From Bradyrhizobium septentrionale (GTDB taxonomy: Bacteria > Pseudomonadota > Alphaproteobacteria > Rhizobiales > Xanthobacteraceae), in contig NZ_CP088285.1 of NCBI RefSeq assembly GCF_011516645.4, positions 4,358,501 to 4,422,500 of the forward strand: a DNA stretch of 64,000 nucleotides, in the 5' to 3' direction. The translations under genes and the position numbers were made by a program. Below, in pieces: positions 62,003 through 64,000 of this stretch (positions are counted from its first letter, which is position 1; each line of letters begins with the position of its first letter). Under the pieces are notes generated by a model. The model saw only the letters and a list, made by a program, of their open reading frames with translations. It made no database searches and had not been told where the DNA came from.

Positions 62003-63166
62003 TTGACTGCGACCACCACTTCCCTGCGGCGATGGGGCGCCGTCCACAAATGGACCAGCCTGATCTGCACACTGTTCATGCTGCTGTTGTGCATCACCGG
62101 CCTGCCGCTGATCTTCCATGAAGAGATCGATGATCTCCTGCACAACCAGGTCAAGCCGGCCGAGGTGTCGGCAGGCACGCCGCCGGCCAATCTTGACCAT
62201 CTGCTTGGCAACGCGCTGGCGCGGGCGCCGGGCAAGGTGCCGCACTTCCTGATCTGGGATCGCGACGAACCCGGCGCGATGTGGGTCAGTGTCGGTCCGA
62301 CGATCGATGCCGATCCGACCAACAACCTCTTGATCCGGATGGACACGCATAGCGGCGCCTATCTCGATTCCCCCGATGTGACCGGCCGCTTCACCTACAT
62401 CATGCTGAAGCTGCACACCGACATGTTCGCGGGCTTGCCCGGAAAGCTGTTCCTCGGATTGATGGGGATCCTGTTCTGCATCGCGATCGTTTCCGGCATC
62501 GTGGTCTATGCGCCATCGATGCGGAAGCTGCGTTTCGGCGCCTATCGTGCGCAGCGCACCCGCGTCGTGCGCTGGCTCGACGTCCACAATCTCGCCGGCA
62601 TCCTGCTGGTCGCCTGGACGCTGGTCGTCGGCTTCACCGGGGTCATCAACACCTGGGCCGATCTGGTCGTGAAGATGTGGCAATTCGGCCAGCTCGCCGA
62701 AATGACCGCGCAGTATCGCGACCGGCCGGTGCCGTCGAAACTGACCTCGCTGAATGCGGCGGTTGAGGTGGCCAAGCATGCGGTGCCCGGAATGACGCCG
62801 AGCTTCGTCGCGTTCCCAGGCACGACCTTCAGCAGCAAGAGCCATTACGCGGTCTTCCTGCGCGGCGATACGCCGCTGACCTCACGACTGCTGAAGCCGG
62901 CGCTGATCGATGCGGAAACCGGCAAGCCGACCGACAGCCGCGACATGCCCTGGTATGTGACGACGCTGTTCGTCTCGCAGCCGCTGCATTTCGGCGACTA
63001 TGGCGGCATGCCGCTCAAGATCGTCTGGGCGCTGCTCGATGTCCTGACCATCTTCATCCTCGTGACCGGCGTCTATCTGTGGTGGCGCCGCCGCAAGGCG
63101 GGCGTGAGCCAGGAGCGCGCCATCGGCAACGCCGCCTCCATCGACAACCCCGCATTGTCGTCCTGA
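62003..63166 (+). CDS. PepSY-domain membrane protein
   Basis: A 387-aa protein of the PepSY-TM family: helices near residues 15-35 (AVHKWTSLICTLFMLLLCITGLPLIFHEE), about 140-165 (GKLFLGLMGILFCIAIVSGIVVYAP), about 185-205 and near the C-terminus (IVWALLDVLTIFILVTGVYLWWRRR), with periplasmic PepSY parts between. Such proteins often take part in siderophore or ferric reduction. The likely start is a TTG at 62003; the open frame continues upstream to 61874. A small membrane protein gene follows after 7 bp. Confidence 0.85.
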   Translation: MTATTTSLRRWGAVHKWTSLICTLFMLLLCITGLPLIFHEEIDDLLHNQVKPAEVSAGTPPANLDHLLGNALARAPGKVPHFLIWDRDEPGAMWVSVGPTIDADPTNNLLIRMDTHSGAYLDSPDVTGRFTYIMLKLHTDMFAGLPGKLFLGLMGILFCIAIVSGIVVYAPSMRKLRFGAYRAQRTRVVRWLDVHNLAGILLVAWTLVVGFTGVINTWADLVVKMWQFGQLAEMTAQYRDRPVPSKLTSLNAAVEVAKHAVPGMTPSFVAFPGTTFSSKSHYAVFLRGDTPLTSRLLKPALIDAETGKPTDSRDMPWYVTTLFVSQPLHFGDYGGMPLKIVWALLDVLTIFILVTGVYLWWRRRKAGVSQERAIGNAASIDNPALSS

Positions 63167-63173
63167 TATCAGC

Positions 63174-63356
63174 ATGGTCTCACGTCGTTCATTGACCCAG
63201 ATCTTTGCCGCGCCGCTTGTCATCGCAATCGTGAGCACGGTGGGCTTGATCAGCGCGCTTGTCGGCGACGGTGTGTGGGATGCCGTCTCCTGGGTGGGGC
63301 TGGGCCTGCCGGTGTTGCTGTATCTGGTGTTCATCTGGCGGCGCCAGCCGAATTGA
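63174..63356 (+). CDS. Small two-helix membrane protein
   Basis: A 60-aa protein with two hydrophobic helices (IFAAPLVIAIVSTVGLISALVG and VSWVGLGLPVLLYLVFIW) and a basic tail. It starts 7 bp after the PepSY stop and probably works with it; such small partners next to PepSY proteins are common in iron-uptake loci. Function unknown. Confidence 0.75.
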   Translation: MVSRRSLTQIFAAPLVIAIVSTVGLISALVGDGVWDAVSWVGLGLPVLLYLVFIWRRQPN

Positions 63357-63444
63357 TCAGGCTCGGCCTGATCGCTGCTCGAAGCGATGGGCGGCCAAGT
63401 TCAATCGGAATATGCGCATCTCTGTGGTGTTCTCAACCGCCGAG

Positions 63445-63675
63445 ATGTGTAAGAAATCCAAAAAGCAATCGCCACCGCGCAAGTGCCTGGCCTGCGGCGT
63501 CGCGCCGGTGAAAGCGCCACAGATCATCTGCCACGGTTGCGTCGGTACGGCCGCCGCGATCGAGGCGGTCCGTAAATCCAGGGTCGCGCCGGCCTCGGCC
63601 AAGAAGCGCAGGACAGCATCGGACCGACGCTCACCGAAAAAACGGCGGCTTCATCCGCGGCAGCCAGGCACGTAG
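63445..63675 (+). CDS. Small protein with a zinc-ribbon-like Cys pattern
   Basis: A 76-aa product with C-x-x-C at CLACGVAPVK and C-x-x-C at IICHGCVG, spaced like a zinc ribbon, followed by a Lys/Arg-rich tail (KKRRTASDRRSPKKRR). The frame is open further upstream, with other starts at 63412 and 63259. No family is recognised. It could be a nucleic-acid-binding small protein or a chance frame. Confidence 0.45.
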   Translation: MCKKSKKQSPPRKCLACGVAPVKAPQIICHGCVGTAAAIEAVRKSRVAPASAKKRRTASDRRSPKKRRLHPRQPGT

Positions 63676-63682
63676 TCAAAGA

Positions 63683-64000
63683 TCAGTTAGCGGGATCGCG
63701 CTCCCGGTCCGCGTAGACGTCAGGCGTCTCCAGATATGGGGATACCAAGGCAGCGATGGCGCCGCTCGTTATGGCCGCATCAGCGAGGTTGAATATGGCG
63801 AACGACCAATCTTTATAAGAAACGTGAACGAAGTCGATCACCGAACCGATTCGGGCGCGATCCAACATATTGCCGAGCGCCCCGCCAATGATCAGAGTGA
63901 GGCCAATTGCCAGGACTGGCTTGCCGGAAGGTACGCGAGCGAGCCACCAACCGAGCAGCCCAGAGGCTAGAGCAGACAGGCCGACCAGCGGCCAGCGCTG
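63683..64000 (-). CDS. lspA: Signal peptidase II, 3' part (gene runs off the window)
   Basis: The visible 105 codons are the C-terminal part of LspA, the inner-membrane aspartyl protease that cleaves prolipoprotein signal peptides. Both catalytic Asp motifs are present: GGALGNMLDRARIGSVIDFV and FAIFNLADAAITSGAIAA. The 5' end lies beyond 64000. A frame beginning at MLDRAR (63868) is internal and not the true start. Confidence 0.92.
   Translation of the reverse strand, partial: QRWPLVGLSALASGLLGWWLARVPSGKPVLAIGLTLIIGGALGNMLDRARIGSVIDFVHVSYKDWSFAIFNLADAAITSGAIAALVSPYLETPDVYADRERDPAN

Overview
The window looks like a chromosomal segment of a high-GC alphaproteobacterium of the Bradyrhizobium / Nitrobacteraceae type. 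The evidence is the codon bias, housekeeping neighbourhoods (trxB followed by a VtlR/LsrB-type LysR gene; rplY-pth-ychF; lgt with a MidA-like methyltransferase and pgeF; carB-greA), the small DUF6894 protein, and several families of short palindromic intergenic repeats. I saw no phage genes, integrase, CRISPR array or rRNA. There is one insertion sequence (IS3 family) and one tRNA-like gene. This assignment comes from family recognition by eye, not a database search.

Layout. 0-10 kb is mostly housekeeping: prs, a lipoprotein, a MerR regulator, the minus-strand lgt > MidA-like > pgeF operon, a broken GNAT gene, a dienelactone hydrolase, then plus-strand ubiK-like, rplY, pth and ychF. 10.3-13 kb is a CsoR-type regulator divergent from a copper P-type ATPase, with a palindromic operator between them. 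13.2-14.4 kb is a dapA-family gene whose leader carries a promoter, an apparently leaderless 24-codon peptide with tandem AAA lysine codons, and two mutually exclusive hairpins; this is the most interesting regulatory signal in the window. 14.5-17.3 kb holds the LysR gene, trxB and an Lrp/AsnC regulator. 17.3-22.3 kb is an accessory block with base use unlike its neighbours: two hydrolases with GHSLG elbows, an SGNH hydrolase, an ICMT-like methyltransferase, a secreted pentapeptide-repeat protein and a secreted protein with His-then-Cys motifs.

22.5-34.6 kb contains DoxX, greA and carB, with a terminator hairpin in the carB leader. It also contains an odd tRNA-Cys-like gene, a methyltransferase, Dps, a cupin, an enolase-superfamily enzyme, a thioesterase, carA, an alpha/beta hydrolase and YqeY. 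34.8-39.4 kb holds a Rieske-FAD reductase, an acyl-CoA synthetase, MarR, a SnoaL-like protein and a membrane protein. 39.6-42.8 kb is an ArsR + three-SRPBCC operon in which the first SRPBCC gene is split by the IS element; removing the IS and one copy of its 4-bp duplication restores the frame exactly.

42.9-51 kb carries an exported LVIVD-repeat protein, LysE, a DUF3592 protein, and a TetR > fused FeS/molybdopterin subunit > FAD subunit xanthine-dehydrogenase-type operon. 51.2-58.7 kb carries small proteins, two divergent AraC regulators and a four-gene run (FAD oxidoreductase, acetoacetate decarboxylase, patatin-like hydrolase, 3-hydroxybutyrate dehydrogenase) that reads as a polyhydroxybutyrate / ketone-body module. 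The window ends with a YoaK-like membrane protein, a Tat-exported cyclase-family protein, a CobW-type metal GTPase, a PepSY membrane protein, two small proteins and the 3' part of lspA.
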